This document shows positions 12,231 to 24,646 of a stretch of 64,000 bases of DNA, one piece after another (position 1 is the first letter of the stretch; every line of letters begins with the position of its first letter). Under the pieces are notes generated by a model. That model was not told the origin of the DNA, did no database searches, and saw only the letters and a list, made by a program, of their open reading frames with translations. The position numbers were made by a program, and so were the translations under genes. Origin of the DNA: Panicum virgatum (lineage: Eukaryota; Streptophyta; Magnoliopsida; Poales; Poaceae); NCBI RefSeq assembly GCF_016808335.1, contig NC_053142.1:51393992-51457991 (forward strand), read 5' to 3'.

Positions 12231-12929
12231 GCTTGGATTTCGATCTCTCTTCCCGCTCCCTGCTCAGCTTGAAGATCTCTACTACATGGAATGGAGATTG
12301 CTGCAGAGAAAGCTTGGATCAGCCACATGGTCGAGGTGCTCGTCGGACATAACGGCGGCTCCTGTTGCCGCATTAACATCGCAGCTAGCATCTATCAGTC
12401 CTGCTCAGTAAGTACGAAATTTCCAGAATCAATTTTGCTGGATAGTGATTCCCTGCTCAAATATGCATTACTAGAATCCAAATTTAGAAAAGAAATGTCC
12501 CCTGGAACATGTACCATTGCATATTTTCTCTCTACCTATTTCTAATGTAAAGGTATACTTCCTTCTCTATCTGTTTTGCCCTCTTTCTTTTTGGACATGT
12601 TGATTCTTGAACTTTCTTGGATAACATAGTAATAACTAGATATTGATAATTAAATTGGACGTCAATTGTGATTATGCTTACATATTTAAGAAGCAAATCT
12701 ATGTAAGCCCATTGATTGATAAACATTCAATTATGCTTGTTGGTGGACTATAACAAATCTGGATGAACTGATAAACATAATGCGATGCCCTTCACCTGCA
12801 CTTACAACTTTCTATCCTTTTACAATTGACCAAGAAGCCATTCATATGCGTAAGTTGAAGTTTCCTTTTACTACTATTTTTCACGTTATGATTACCTAAA
12901 TGTTCAACCAAGATATTTTTTTTTGGAAC

Positions 12930-14987
12930 TCATTAAATGACCCTAGATTGAATAATGTTGCATTCACAATACGCACAGTACTTGAGGACAGCTTGAGAAA
13001 GATGGATAGCATGCCTAACAAAATTCCTAGAATTATCAGATGGGAACTTGGGTCCTCCTGGCTGCAGCACTTGCAGAAAAAGGATTCTCCAACGTTTGAT
13101 AATGGTAAAGGGGACAAAATAAAGGCTGACAAAGAACCAGCTGTCAAAGGTCTTGGAAAGCATTGAACAATTAAGGAAAATAAAAAAGAAAGAATGCAAC
13201 ATTGAATGTTCTGGTTCTGAGAAGGAAGAATCTAACAATAATTGCTCACCAACGAATGGTATGCCAAAATCAGATAGGATAGTTGTTGATGAAACGATCA
13301 AGGGGGCTGATATAAGCAAGCTAATGTCAGAGGATGCTTTCTTCCGGTTGAAGAGTTTGGGAGCTGGCCTTCATGAAAAGGTGATTTAATTATGCAAGTT
13401 CACTCTCTTAGAAATTATGTTTTAAGCTGGCTAGAAGTACACTTCTGATTGGCTAATAACTTCTCTCTAAAATGCTTGTACATTATTTCTGTTCTACTAT
13501 TGTTGATGTCTACAACAAAAAGGTAGGCAAGTTCACAGAGTTGTTTTAAATTTTGAAAGTCTATTGAATAATTTGAAAGCCAGTTATACTAGAGTTTTGA
13601 ACACTATCAATCAATATCTTCTGGTATGAAAGTTTACTTATGTTCTGATGAGCCTTCTAATGCTATTTCACTTTGGATAAACGTAGCAAGCAACTAATTG
13701 CAGTACTGGATTTTTGTCAGAAGTTCTGTATCGAAGTCTGTTATATTGGAATACAAGAGCTCACCAAGGAAATATTGGTGAACTTTTTGTTGTTTTGTTT
13801 TCTAATTTTATTATTTGTTGATCCAGTCCCTTGAAGAACTTACAGAGATGGCCCATAATTTCTATGATGATACTGCACTCCCAAAGCTGGTAAGCCTTGT
13901 ATCAACATTCTATACTTCAATTATCTTATCCTGATTTGTGCTTTAATTACATTACATCATACAAAACTCGTGCTATGGTACTGGGGGTTGAGTTAGGTTA
14001 CTGATACTTTAAGGTACTCAAGCATATATGGTCTTGAGACTTAATTGTTTTTTAACTCCCATAATGCTTAATTTGTTTTCTTTTGGAATGCAATTTGCGC
14101 AGGTGTCTGATTTTGCGTCCCTGGAACTTTCTCCAGTGGATGGAAGAACCATGACAGATTTCATGCATACAAGGGGACTTAACATGTCCTCCTTTGGTCG
14201 TGTGGTGGGTGTAAATTTTATGTATGATTGCTTTTAATACCATGTTTGCACAAAGATAAGAATCTGACGTTCTTTCTATAAATTAATCAGCTACAGCTAG
14301 CAGAGAAGCTCCCACATATACAGTCTATATGCATTCATGAAATGGTCATTAGGTCGTTTAAGCACATCATCAGAGCTGTTATTGCTGTTGTTGATGACAT
14401 GCAAAATATGTCTGCAGCTATAGCTAAGACTCTAAACATATTACTAGGCTCCCCCAGACTTGAAAATGGTGCTGATACAGATGCACATGTCGAGCATAAT
14501 TTGCGATTGAAATGGGTAGAGAGCTTCCTTTCAAAAAGATTCAGCTGGAAACTGAAAGATGAATTTGCACACCTGCGAAAATTTATCATTCTGAAAGGGC
14601 TTTGCAGCAAGGTATGTTTACTGAAGTTAATTATGGGAACGTTCACAGTTCTGTTAAATAGGCACTGATATGGTTTGTTGTTCAGGTTGGACTAGAGTTG
14701 GTTGCAAAAGATTATAATTTGAATAGCCCTAACCCATTCGACAAGTCTGACATTATCAGCATTGTTCCTATATGCAAGGTAGTATATTTCTGATACTTAG
14801 AAAACTATATATTGTCTGTTTCTTGGATATGGTTTTTTATTATATTGTTTTGTGTGTGTGTGTGTGTGTGTTCCTTCTGTTTCAGCATGTGGTCTACTCC
14901 TCAATTGATGGTCGAAACTTGCTGGAATCATCGAAGGTGGCACTGGATAAAGGAAAACTAAACGATGCCGTCAGCTATGGAACAAAG
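12930..14987 (+). pseudogene. Truncated CLU/REC-family gene (REDUCED CHLOROPLAST COVERAGE-like)
   Basis: Six exon-like blocks read into the conserved middle of plant REC/TSS proteins, which are cytosolic CLU-type proteins that set chloroplast compartment size. They are about 12930-13380, 13827-13889, 14103-14204, 14291-14611, 14686-14778 and 14886-14987. All junctions are phase 0 with GT-AG borders. Diagnostic strings are [45 protein letters not shown] and [18 protein letters not shown]. The first block is broken at about 13161: the frame ending in AVKGLGK meets a stop, and the continuation (QLRKIKKK) lies in another frame. The N-terminal half and the C-terminal TPR region are absent; after 14987 no further homology appears. 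Intact family members are around 1,700 residues and this covers only about 450. It is best read as a pseudogene or captured fragment that keeps its introns. Confidence 0.8.
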
Positions 14988-16925
14988 GTATTAAATAGTG
15001 TAGCTGTTGTATATGATTCAATACCAGAGCCTCAGCTGGTCATACTTCTTTTTTTAGCCATAAAGAAACTTAGAAATATGGGAGATTGTTTGCTTCTAAT
15101 TTCCATGTATTCTCATGCATACCATTTGCTTATTGAAATGGATTACTTCAACTTACACAGCCTTTTAAATTTGCAGAACATACCTTCCGCTAATACTATC
15201 ACACGACATCCACTGGACGAGCTCAAACTTGCGCACCAACGGTGCGCCCCAGTTTCTAGTAGCCTCACTGATAGCATCTCGTAATAAAGATGAACGGGCT
15301 AAGGTAGCCATCTGTCGTAGAAGCTACGAGATGCAAGATAGTGGCGTAGTAGCAGTTGTGATGTTATTAGCTGCCTAGATCTTGTTTAATTTGACAACAA
15401 GAACGAAGACGATGAAGAGAGAAATTAACGGTGCCTGTCTCCGCGGACACGGTGCTCGTGATTGCATCATTTGTGGATCCACGAAAAAGGGGAGAGAACA
15501 TGACATATGAAGAAGCATTTGTGTATATATGTACACAAAGGGGGGACCGAGGGATCGAGCGGAGAAAGGGATAGGACTCGGGCGCCTAATCCACTGATTG
15601 CCTCCACGCATCACGAGCGCTTAGCTTAGCTTATATTTTTTTAGATAAAAGATAAACCACTCTATGAGACGAGCTAGTATCTAACTCTAAGCATTCTATG
15701 AAACAACTCTTTCAATAATCTGACTCATAATATGAATAAGCCCACACGCCATCCTCACGTAATCTTAAAGTGCTTGTACGGGACTATCTCTTGAGTAAGG
15801 GAAGTTCTTCTCTCCTATTAAGTATGAAAAAAAATTGTATGAGCTACTCCCTTCGTCTCATTTAGCCTTAAAATTTTATCTCACAAAGATTGTCCGTTTA
15901 GGTTGTTGTAAAGTCCATCTAATTAGAGCAATATCAAATACTAAAAAATAATTGTATAGAGAAGGATATAGAGCCAATCAAATGCTTGAGTGGATACTGT
16001 ATTACTTGTCTTGTTCAAATGTATTTGCATTTATTGATGATTAAGGAATCAAATAAACAGCATGGTCTTCAATCACAACTACTCCAAATAAACAGTATAC
16101 TACTACTAGTAATATATCTGAAATTTTCCAAACCAACTAGTATCTTTGTTGAATAGTCTTGGCTTACATCGAGTAAACAAAAAGCCGCCCCTGCAGCCCG
16201 GGCAATTAACAACGTCAAAAGCGCCCAACTAATGCCGAAAAGGGGCTAGCACGCAAAATATCCTACTAGTGCCCCGACTAAACAAACCGCCAAAGCGATG
16301 AGTGAGAGGCATGCAGTGCAGAGGCAGGGGACAAAAGCGACCTCAGATAGTTGCCGCGTAGTCGCGGGGCAGCATCATTAGCGCCCGGGGCGCCTTTAAT
16401 TGCTTGTACCCTGCCTTTAATTATCGTCGCATCAATCGCCTCCGTCGTCCGGTTTAAGGTTGACTAATCAATATCGTCATCGCCACCGCTAGCTGATGAT
16501 CGCCGGAGGTTGGGGTGGGGGGAGTTCGCCGGATCTTAAAGTAAGCGGCACGCGAGGCGAAGCGACCCCCATTGGGCACTGGCCGGCCCGCGGCTGGCCT
16601 CAATAATTGGGTGCGCGTGTGCGCGCGTTGCCTTTCCGAGGCTTTTGAGGGTTCGGCTCTGTTCCGGCGTGCGGTCGACAGCCAAGACTGACTGGCTGAC
16701 AGACCCGGGCGTGTGGGCCAAGGGCCGAGCTGCAAGGACCTCTCTGCTGTGTGCAGGCGCTTGAGCTGGGCCGGGATGCCATCGCCCATCGATGCTCATG
16801 CTCCGCTCCGCGCACTGTGGGCGTGGCCTCAGGCTGCTGCGGTGTGGGTGTTTCCGGGCCCTTCCTTCCCGTGCTCTTTTTGACGGGAAATAGTAAGATC
16901 CTAGGCACGTGCAGCTATCACCTTT
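14988..16925. other. No gene recognised; one Stowaway-like end
   Basis: Apart from the hairpin at 15274, I see only a half Stowaway-type sequence starting CTCCCTTCGTCTCATTTAG near 15847, without a matching right terminal repeat. A GC-rich island at 16500-16860 gives open frames on the minus strand, but they contain no family I recognise. Confidence 0.4.
15274..15334. repeat. Inverted repeat downstream of the CLU/REC fragment
   Basis: GCATCTCGTA (15274-15283) and TACGAGATGC (15325-15334) are perfectly complementary across a 41-nt loop. This could be a transcript hairpin or part of an element end. No CTRR-type terminus follows at the right distance for a Helitron. Confidence 0.5.
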
Positions 16926-17168
16926 CACCTTGTTTAGTTGCATTCAAAATTCCAAAATTTTACAAAATTTTCCATCACATCGAATTTTTAAATGCATGCA
17001 TGAAGTATTAAATATAGCTAAATAAAATAACTAATTACACAGTTTGTCTGTAATTTGCTAGACGAATCTTTTGAGCATAGTTAATTCATGATCGGATAAT
17101 AATTATTAAATACAAACAAAAATATTACAGTACTAAAATTCCAAAAACTTTTGCAACTAAACAAGGCC
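16926..17168. mobile_element. MITE, CCTTGTTTAGTTGC subfamily
   Basis: The left end CACCTTGTTTAGTTGC and the right end GCAACTAAACAAGGCC are inverted repeats. TTC lies on both sides (16924-16926, 17169-17171). Inside are CCATCACATCGAA and AGACGAATCTTTTGAGC, shared with the copies at 4283 and 51105. Confidence 0.75.
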
Positions 17169-18024
17169 TTCGCCTTTGAATTTCTTCTCTCCCTCCCTCT
17201 GCGGAAAGAATATTTTCCGAGGGGATACGGTGCGAATTCGTGCCGGATTGCTTTGCACGGGAGGCAGAATATATGTTTTCCCTCTAGGGATTGGTTGGTA
17301 ATCCTACACTGCACATCCCCCCCCCCCCCAATTTTTTTTTTTAAAGGAGAGGATTGGAGCTGATGCGTCACTGTGCTTGTCCTTTAGAGAAATTTACTTT
17401 CCGGTGCTGGACAGAAAGTGGGAGATCTTGCTGACCCCAAAGGCCAAAGGGGGGAGATCTGATTCCTGCACTCCCCGCGATAAATCCTGGTGCTTCTAAA
17501 CGACCGGATTCTCCAACGGATATTGTTATTGCTACTGTATTTGCGAGCGATATCTAATCTCCAAGGTATCTGTATCTCACTAAGTGACTGACCCACCTCC
17601 AGGAAAATGTTTTCCTTGACTTGGGATTGGGGTTCAGACTTCAGAACTCCCGACTTTTAGACACTAGAGAGTGTGTTTGGACTTTTTCTCGTGATGTCTG
17701 CAGCCGAGAAGACTTGGGCTCTACGAGGCCCACAAGTTCAAAGTACGGGCTTGAATGCAGAAAGTGTGTGGTGTTATTCGTCTTGACTCATGTTTGATTG
17801 GCCCAAATCCCCAAAGGTACAGAACTTGAGCACCAGGCCGCCGCACCGCCGCGGCATGTGCGCGTTCATGTCTGGGCTCAGCCTCGCCAGCCCGTTGGAA
17901 TTAGACATAGAAACTGGGCCTTCCACCATCAGTCCATCACACTATGGTAAAACAATTGCTCTGTTCTCGGAAAAAAATGAAAAGAAAGGAAAGGGAATAA
18001 TACGCATTTTGCTCTCTTTATTTT
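17169..18024. other. Intergenic, nothing recognised
   Basis: It contains a C11 and adjoining T-run near 17317-17342. No open frame has family resemblance. Confidence 0.4.
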
Positions 18025-18324
18025 TTTCAAAACACATTAAAGACATAGATACCCTCACACACGCACATATACTCACGTACAGGCACACAACCGTACCCCT
18101 ATGAGGATCATCGAGAGACTAAGCCACTAAATTCTTGAGATTGATGAAGTCACCAAAAGCAGCTCACTGTCGACAATCGCGTCGCCTATAAGAATAGCTC
18201 CAGTTAAATTTCTAGAATTTCCAGCAAAATGCGAACACTCGTGTCGAGTTGAGGACTCAAACTCAATTGGGCAGGTTCCATTACGAGAAATCTTACCAGC
18301 TGAGCTACGCTCATTTCGCGCCTT
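18025..18324 (-). mobile_element. tRNA-derived SINE with target-site duplication
   Basis: On the minus strand the head (18312 down to about 18251) reads GAGCGTAGCTCAGCTGGTAAG, a tRNA-type A box. It is followed by a B-box-like GTTTGAGTCCTC, as in RNA polymerase III-driven SINEs. The tail is the GTGTG/TATGTG-rich stretch ending in TGTGTTTTGAAAAA, common to grass SINEs. The direct repeat CTTTATTTT flanks it (18016-18024 and 18325-18333). The head keeps both internal promoter boxes in recognisable form. Confidence 0.75.
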
Positions 18325-18332
18325 CTTTATTT

Positions 18333-18468
18333 TCTCCTAAGGTGATAATAATAGTATAATTCCCGCCTCATCTTCAAAGCTTTGCTACAAAATTTATTTT
18401 TCTCCTAAAGTGATAATAATAGTATAATTCCCACCTCATCTTCAAAGCCTTGCTACAAAATATCATCT
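18333..18468. repeat. 68-bp tandem duplication
   Basis: TCTCCTAA(G/A)GTGATAATAATAG starts at 18333 and again at 18401. The two 68-bp units differ at a few positions (such as CCCGCC against CCCACC). The first unit begins in the SINE target duplication. Confidence 0.9.
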
Positions 18469-21400
18469 AGATAACGCATACTACCTTTGGGTTTTTTACG
18501 CATCATATTAGGTTTGTCCTTAGTAGGATTTATTCGATTTAATCAAGTTCATAGAAAATATAACAACATTTATACTGCTCAAATATACGCATTATCAAAA
18601 TACATATCAAAATAGATTCAGTGAAACAAATTTGATCTTGTAAATGCTATTTTATTTTTCTAGTGGACAAGTTTGACTTAGGATATACTATGCAAATATA
18701 AATAGAGGGTTACCATGATAGGACGACACGATGTTAGAATTTCTCGTTGAAGCTGGAATGCCGGATAGTCCTTATCTTTGCAGCGATTAGTATTTAGCGA
18801 CTGCATAAATTAATTTGTAAGACATGAAACTGGAGGTCGTGTCACTTAGTCCTTGAGGGCCATCATCACCAACTTCCCTTGCAATTGGCTAGTCATTGCA
18901 AGATATCACAGATGCTTGCACGACCAAGCCACAATGACATGTTTTTGGGTGTTTGAACTGGACCAGTCAGTCTCAGTTTACTAATAACTCGAATCCCATG
19001 GAATATCTGATCCGATCTCTTCAAATTTTCTTCAGGCCGTGTATCCGGGCATGGAAATACTTTATAGCTCCTGAATGCTGAATGGTTTGAGCTGGACGAT
19101 TCATAGGTTGGCATTCCCGTTGTCTGCACTGCACTGCTGGGGCGATTAGAAAACAAGATCTTTGGATAATGGGGCACTTCAACAGAACAAGACAGGGAGT
19201 TGTTTATGAACTTATAAACCCCGTATTACTTTGACCCCTTATTTTTATTAGAAAAATCAACCTTAGTCCTTAGCTTGTTGCGCGACTAGCGACTTATCGA
19301 CTATTTTTTATCACATTCCTCTTCGTTGACAGTCCCTGCGTGCAGCGCGTTGTTAGTTTTGTGCAGATACGGATCCCGTTTGGTGGCACTAGACAATCCT
19401 CGCGATCCCGCTCTGATCTGTGCGAATAAGTGGCACGCCTGCGTGGAACCGAGGAGGACTTGAGCTTGAGCAGGCGACCTACACTGATTTCGCCAGAAAC
19501 GTTCAGAATCCGACGAGCTACCGCAAAATGCAAAGCCAAATGCCTGAAAGAAACTAGAACTATTGCAGATAGGTCGCCTAAAGAAAACTATTGCAGATAG
19601 GGGGTGGGGTTTGTCTAGACCCCTGAAAGTTTCTCCAGAGTTGGGCTTGCCGTTCTAAGCCGGATGATTCTCTTACTTTGCTGGGCAAGTGTATGGGGTC
19701 ATGTAACCTAATTTTTGCTGCTTACTTTCTCTTCATCCCCTTTCTAAAATGATTGTATCCAAAACCTCGCATCAATAAAATTGTTCAGGCTGGCTTCTGA
19801 CCCGCTGTAGTTTTTCCTAAAAAAAATTACATAGCATAAGCACAGTGATTACAACCTCATTTTGGATTGCTGAGGAGCTTGATTCTAGGGGTACCGCAAA
19901 TGCACGCGTGTAGTGTACTGAACCGAGCTGTTGGTGAGATGACGGAAGGAGCAGCGATCGAGAAGAGGCCCTGCCTGTCGTCACACGAGACCTGATAAGA
20001 AGAAGAGCAACAACCTGGAGATCCGCCTGGGGCATGTGATGTGATCCGGATTTGGACGAGGCACACATGATGGGCGCACGGAGTACGGCACCCCCAATCC
20101 ACGCCATATCTGCACAGGCCAGTGGCGCCCCTGAACCTCGCGTAAAATAAGGCAGCCGCGTGAGCCATGGATGAGAGCGCCATGCCCCCCCTCGCCGCTG
20201 CCGACCTGGTGCGGTGGGGTGGCGCTGGCGCCTGATCCTTTGTCCGGTTTCATCAGCCTCGCAGCTTCGTCGGCCCGACAGGGCGCGTGGACGCCTTGAT
20301 CCCCCCCACTCCGATGACACATGACACCCAGGAGGACCAGGAGACGACAGGGCGCATCGCCGTCCTCCCGTCTCGCGCGATCCTGGAGATCTCTCCGAGC
20401 CCCCAGCTCGAAGCCTTCCCCGGAACACGCGCGCGCGGCGCGGAGGCGCACACGGGGCGGCGACACGGCCGCCCGCGCCGTGCATAGCGGCCGCGGTTCC
20501 TGCCGCCCATTTTTTGAAAACACGGGGTGAATGTGATTGTGATACTCTCTGCAGCATCCATGGGACTGGGATGGGATGAGTTTGTTTGGTCTCGGACTCT
20601 CGGTCCATTGCTTCGGCCGGTTGTGATGACCCATCATTGACATCCTTTACTACTGGAATACTCCGAACGAAGCCTGCGAGTATGCATCGCCACCACCCCT
20701 GTTCCTTTTGTCAGTTCGATCGTATCAAGGAAGATCTTCCTGTCCTTGCAAAATTGTTCAGTGTCTCACTGTCGCTGGTCCCTGGACCCCTCATGCAGGC
20801 ACACATCACTACATCAGCTAGGTAGCTAACCGGTGTGGCGAAGCTGAGCACCGGGGTGGATAAGGATAGCTTTACCAATTCCCAGCCTCGCAGGCCGCGG
20901 CTGCGTGAGCCCAGCTCCGGATATGCACTGGCACTCTGGCGCCGTGACCCGGAGCAGAATCTGATACTCCGTGTGTGCGACGACACAGTGATCCTCCATT
21001 CATTCTCGTACGGGGCGTCCACTTTAGGAAAGAATCTTTCTTTCCGGTCACCCGAAAGGGCCACCACGCACGGGGTTCTCCGCAACCGAGGCAGGCACCC
21101 TACCGGATACGATACGATTCCCATTCCCCCCGCAGCGATCCAGTGCCTCTCCGCCCAAGAAATATCATGGCTTTCCCGGCAAAGCTCAAGCCCTCGCTCT
21201 CGCTCCCTCTGAAATCTCTCGCCCAGCTCACGCGCAGGCAGGTCTCGACTCTCGAGGGAGGAAAGGAGTCCTATCGCCTATGGGTGGGTCGCCGCGATCG
21301 TCTCGTCGGCCGTGCGTATCGGCGGCTCGTGGGCTGAAAATTGCGCGGTTCTGGTTCCGAGATCTGCAGTGACAGGGGTTGCTTTGCCCTGCCTTGCCTT

Positions 21401-22093
21401 GCATGCCAACCACGTCAGCCTCCTGCATTGTTCCTCTTCCTTCCTCTTTCGGGGTTAAAGGAGCAGTCTTCAGGACATGGAGGACACCTTTCCTTTCAGG
21501 GAAATCTGCCTCGGAGGCTGGCACTGACTGCACGAATAGAGTTAATTTCCTGAATGCCATTGAAATTTTCGCCAATTCTTTGAATGCCACTAAATGGCAT
21601 TGAAGAGATTTTTTGTGTCTATGACATGTGGGGTCAATGGCAACCAAAGGATTAGCTAAAATTTTAATGGCATTAAGGGAATTGGCTCGAATAGAGTACG
21701 AATCCGTGCCATGCCCGAAGATATGAGCTGCGAAGATTAAGAACTGTAGAATCCCATTTACAATGTTCTTTCAGCAACCTTCCGTGCCGAGTACAGAAAT
21801 GCATAGTACATCAGTAGTTGCTGGCTTGCTGCTGCTGTAAATGGAAGATAATGAAAACTTGCACTTACTAGTTCTGAAATTGAGCTTCAGATGACCGAGT
21901 ATTGTCGGCAGACTAGTACTGTCGTTGTTGCATGGTCTTTTACTGGAGCCTTTCTATTTTCTTTCTTAATGAAAAAGCCAAATGGGGGAAGGTAGGATAC
22001 GGTTGTCCACGGTTACTCCTCACCTGCCCAAGATCCTTTCCATCCCTGATTCTCAGAATCCGTCCCATGTTACCAACAAGAGGAGAGGACCTC

Positions 22094-22094
<1 letters not shown>
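18469..22094. other. Long stretch without a recognised gene
   Basis: Several overlapping GC-rich frames occur at 19817-20643 (minus, up to about 260 codons) and 20835-21647 (both strands). Their translations are compositionally biased, overlap one another and match no domain. The minus-strand frame has an ATG but no family resemblance and no clear splice partners. I do not call a gene. Remnants of unknown transposons are likely. Confidence 0.4.

Positions 22095-22183
<89 letters not shown>
22095..22183. repeat. (TTA)n microsatellite, about 30 units
   Basis: An uninterrupted TTA/ATT run. It generates poly-Ile and poly-Tyr frames that are not genes. Confidence 0.97.
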
Positions 22184-22934
22184 GAGGAGAACAGGAGGGG
22201 CCAGCCGCTGAGGAGAGGGACTTTGCCTGGCGTGTGCCGGAACAGCTCAAGCAAAAAGATATTTGCGTTTGAATTTTCCCTCCCAAGGAAAAAAAGTTCA
22301 CGTTTGATTGGTCTATGGCATATCAGCTGCTTTGGAAAACCGTGTGCGTCGTCCAGGCCATTTCCCTTCTAATCCGGCGGTCGGTCAGTGGTGCCCTAGC
22401 CCCCATCATGGAGTGGTGGCCCCATTCCGACCTTCTGGATGCACCACTGCGCAGGATGCAACTTGGCATTGCCTGACACTTGTTGCCAATACAATTAGGC
22501 AGCAGTGAGCTAGTAGGTTAAAGAGAATTTCAAGCAAATTCGTGCCATTGAGCAAGAAGTAATACTTTTCAATCTTTTAACCGCTACAAGTCTGCAACGA
22601 CCATCACCATGACACAAAAAGATCTTCTCTCCCATGCGAGTGAGATACGCATGACTGCAGAGCACTATTCAGAACAGTGAGTTGTGATGCACAAGCTGCC
22701 CATCTATCATCTTATTATGTGGCCAACAAACGGAGCCTCCACGTTCGCTCTCAAGGTCTAGAAATTCTCACGTTAATCGGAGAAAAATAGAAAAAATAAA
22801 AATTACTCACCACTGCCATTACAATAAAAATTAGCCTAAAATACCATTGAGCCTAATTAAAAATTACCCACCAATGTCATTATGAAAAATTAAACATAAA
22901 ATACCATTTAGCTATGTATCAGTTACAAATATAT

Positions 22935-24352
22935 TTTTTTCGAAACGAGGCTCCACCCCAATTCCATTTCAAGCAACGGAATTACAAAGTTCAGTAAACA
23001 GAGACCAGGATCCCGGGGGAAGATCGGGGGAGGGGGGGCCTAAGCTTCCTAACCTGACTTTCAAGCTAGAAAGTTCAGCTGACCGGACTCGAATCGTAGG
23101 CTTCCTAGGAAAAGGAGCGTCCAACGTAAGGAAAGCGCGTTATTACAGACCGATACTTGTTAAAAGAAGCCACAAAGAGAGACCACTCTAGCATCCCAAA
23201 AGAAACAGCAGTTCCTAGAGATCAGCTTCACGCCTCATCCTCATCTTCTGTCGCGGGAGTCGGTGGCGCCGGCAGCATTCTCGGCGTCGTGGCAGCTTGC
23301 TGCGCCAGGGCACGGTGAGCATAAGCGAGCAAGCTTTTGACTCCTTCCAAAATCCCCACTTGGAAGTCCTCCTTTGTCAGACCTGCCCAATAAGTCATAA
23401 ACGCACAAGCATGTGTCAGTATTTCGGCCGGATGCCGGATGATCTTTCCATCAAAGATGGCTTTGTTCCTGCCTTTCCAAATTGCCCAGCACACTGCTGC
23501 AAAGCCGAAGTGGTGAATTGGTTTCCCGTTGGGTAACCAGCGTTCAATCCAAAGTTTGAACTGTGAACAAGAGTTAGGAACATTGGTAGCTCCCAGACAA
23601 GATCCAACCATGCCCCAAATGCATCTTGCAACAGGGCATTGGAAGAATAAATGATTGCTAGTTTCTAATTGGCCACAGAAGATACAAGAGGGGTTACCCA
23701 GCCAGTTTCTCTTAATCAGGTTTTCTTTGGTTAGGACAGCATCCTTCTCCAGAAGCCAAGTGAAAATTTTGATTTTGTAAGGGATTTTAGCTTTCCAAAT
23801 GTGATTAAAATGACCTCTGGACTGGCCAGCTGTGAGATGATCATAGGTGCTTTTAGTGGTGAACATCTTATTTCGCCCCCACTTCCAGCTGACTTTGTCA
23901 TTAGCATCTTCAAAATTAAAGGAGAAGGTTGCATCAAGGATATCTAACCATTCCTCAAAGAAAGATGGTGGAAGCCATCTATCAAAAGGCAAACGTCCGT
24001 TTGCATACAGAACATTGTAAACAGAGATGTTTTTATTTAAGCACCAATCGAACAGCACAGGATGGAGTATGCAAAGAGGTTTATCTTTTAACCAAATATC
24101 CTCCCAGAAACGAGTATTCTTTCCATTTTTGACTTGTAGCACTCTCCCCCCCAGATAGACCTGTCTGACTTTCAGCAGATCTGTCCAAATGGGTGAGTCA
24201 TCGATTTTGTGAGAGACCACACTAAGTGGGCTATCTTTTACATATTTTTTCTGCACGAGATCTTGCCAGAGACCGTTCTCCGTTTCTAATTTCCACCACC
24301 ATTTACATAAAAGGCTAATGTTCATTTTAGAAATGTCTTTAACTCCAAGGCC
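22935..24352 (-). mobile_element. 5'-truncated L1-type LINE insertion
   Basis: The 17-bp direct repeat ATCAGTTACAAATATAT flanks the insert (22918-22934 and 24353-24369). The tail (a T-run on the plus strand) lies at the left end, so the element is on the minus strand and its 5' end was cut at 24352 during insertion. The content is the C-terminal part of an ORF2 plus about 290 bp of 3' UTR. Confidence 0.88.
23228..24352 (-). pseudogene. LINE ORF2 C-terminal fragment (zf-RVT region)
   Basis: An open frame of about 374 codons enters from the truncation point and ends at 23228. It begins GLGVKDISKMNISLLCKWWWK, cut here after the core of the motif, which is the linker just after the reverse transcriptase domain in plant L1-type LINEs. 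It continues through the FWEDIW motif and the zinc-binding region with CIFCG, then HLFFQCP. The endonuclease and the catalytic reverse transcriptase core are missing, so it cannot act by itself. The frame has no internal stop, so the insertion is fairly young or the fragment is short-lived. Confidence 0.88.
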
Positions 24353-24646
24353 ATCAGTTACAAATATATACTATTAATAAAAACTAAAGCTAACAACAAT
24401 CAATCAAAATAAAATGAAAATAAGAATAATTATCTGCATAATATTATTAAAGCTCAACAAATCAAATTGTTATTATAGGTAGATCATAGTTGAATTGTTT
24501 TAATCAACAATAAGACATAATTTACGATAATGAACAAAATGATGTATGGTAAAAAAAATAGTATAACCTTCAAGTAAAAATACAACGACATACAAAATTT
24601 TGAATTTTCAATACTAGCCGCGTAAATACGCAAGCTATACGCCTAG

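Larger units (their letters stand above)
22749..24646 (+). mobile_element. Helitron-like element interrupted by a LINE
   Basis: The 3' end is CTAG (24643-24646) followed by T. It is preceded at the expected distance by the hairpin GCGTA-AA-TACGC (about 24620-24631), with flanking AGC/GCT pairing and GCTATACGC, a known style of grass Helitron terminus. The body is very AT-rich with repeated ACCA(C/A)TG(C/T)CATTA phrases near 22810-22885. No helicase is encoded. The 5' end (TCTCAAGG near 22749) is a guess because the base before it is C, not A. A 1.4-kb LINE splits it. Confidence 0.5.

Noticed and set aside
15274..15380. A second Helitron 3' end after the CLU/REC fragment
   Set aside because: There is an inverted repeat and a CTAG near 15375, but the spacing (about 40 nt) and hairpin form do not fit a Helitron terminus.
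18251..18312. A tRNA gene
   Set aside because: A and B boxes are present, but no cloverleaf or acceptor stem can be drawn. The sequence continues into a SINE body with target duplications.
19817..20643. A 263-codon minus-strand frame
   Set aside because: It overlaps other frames of similar length, contains no recognisable domain and has no supporting splice or promoter structure.
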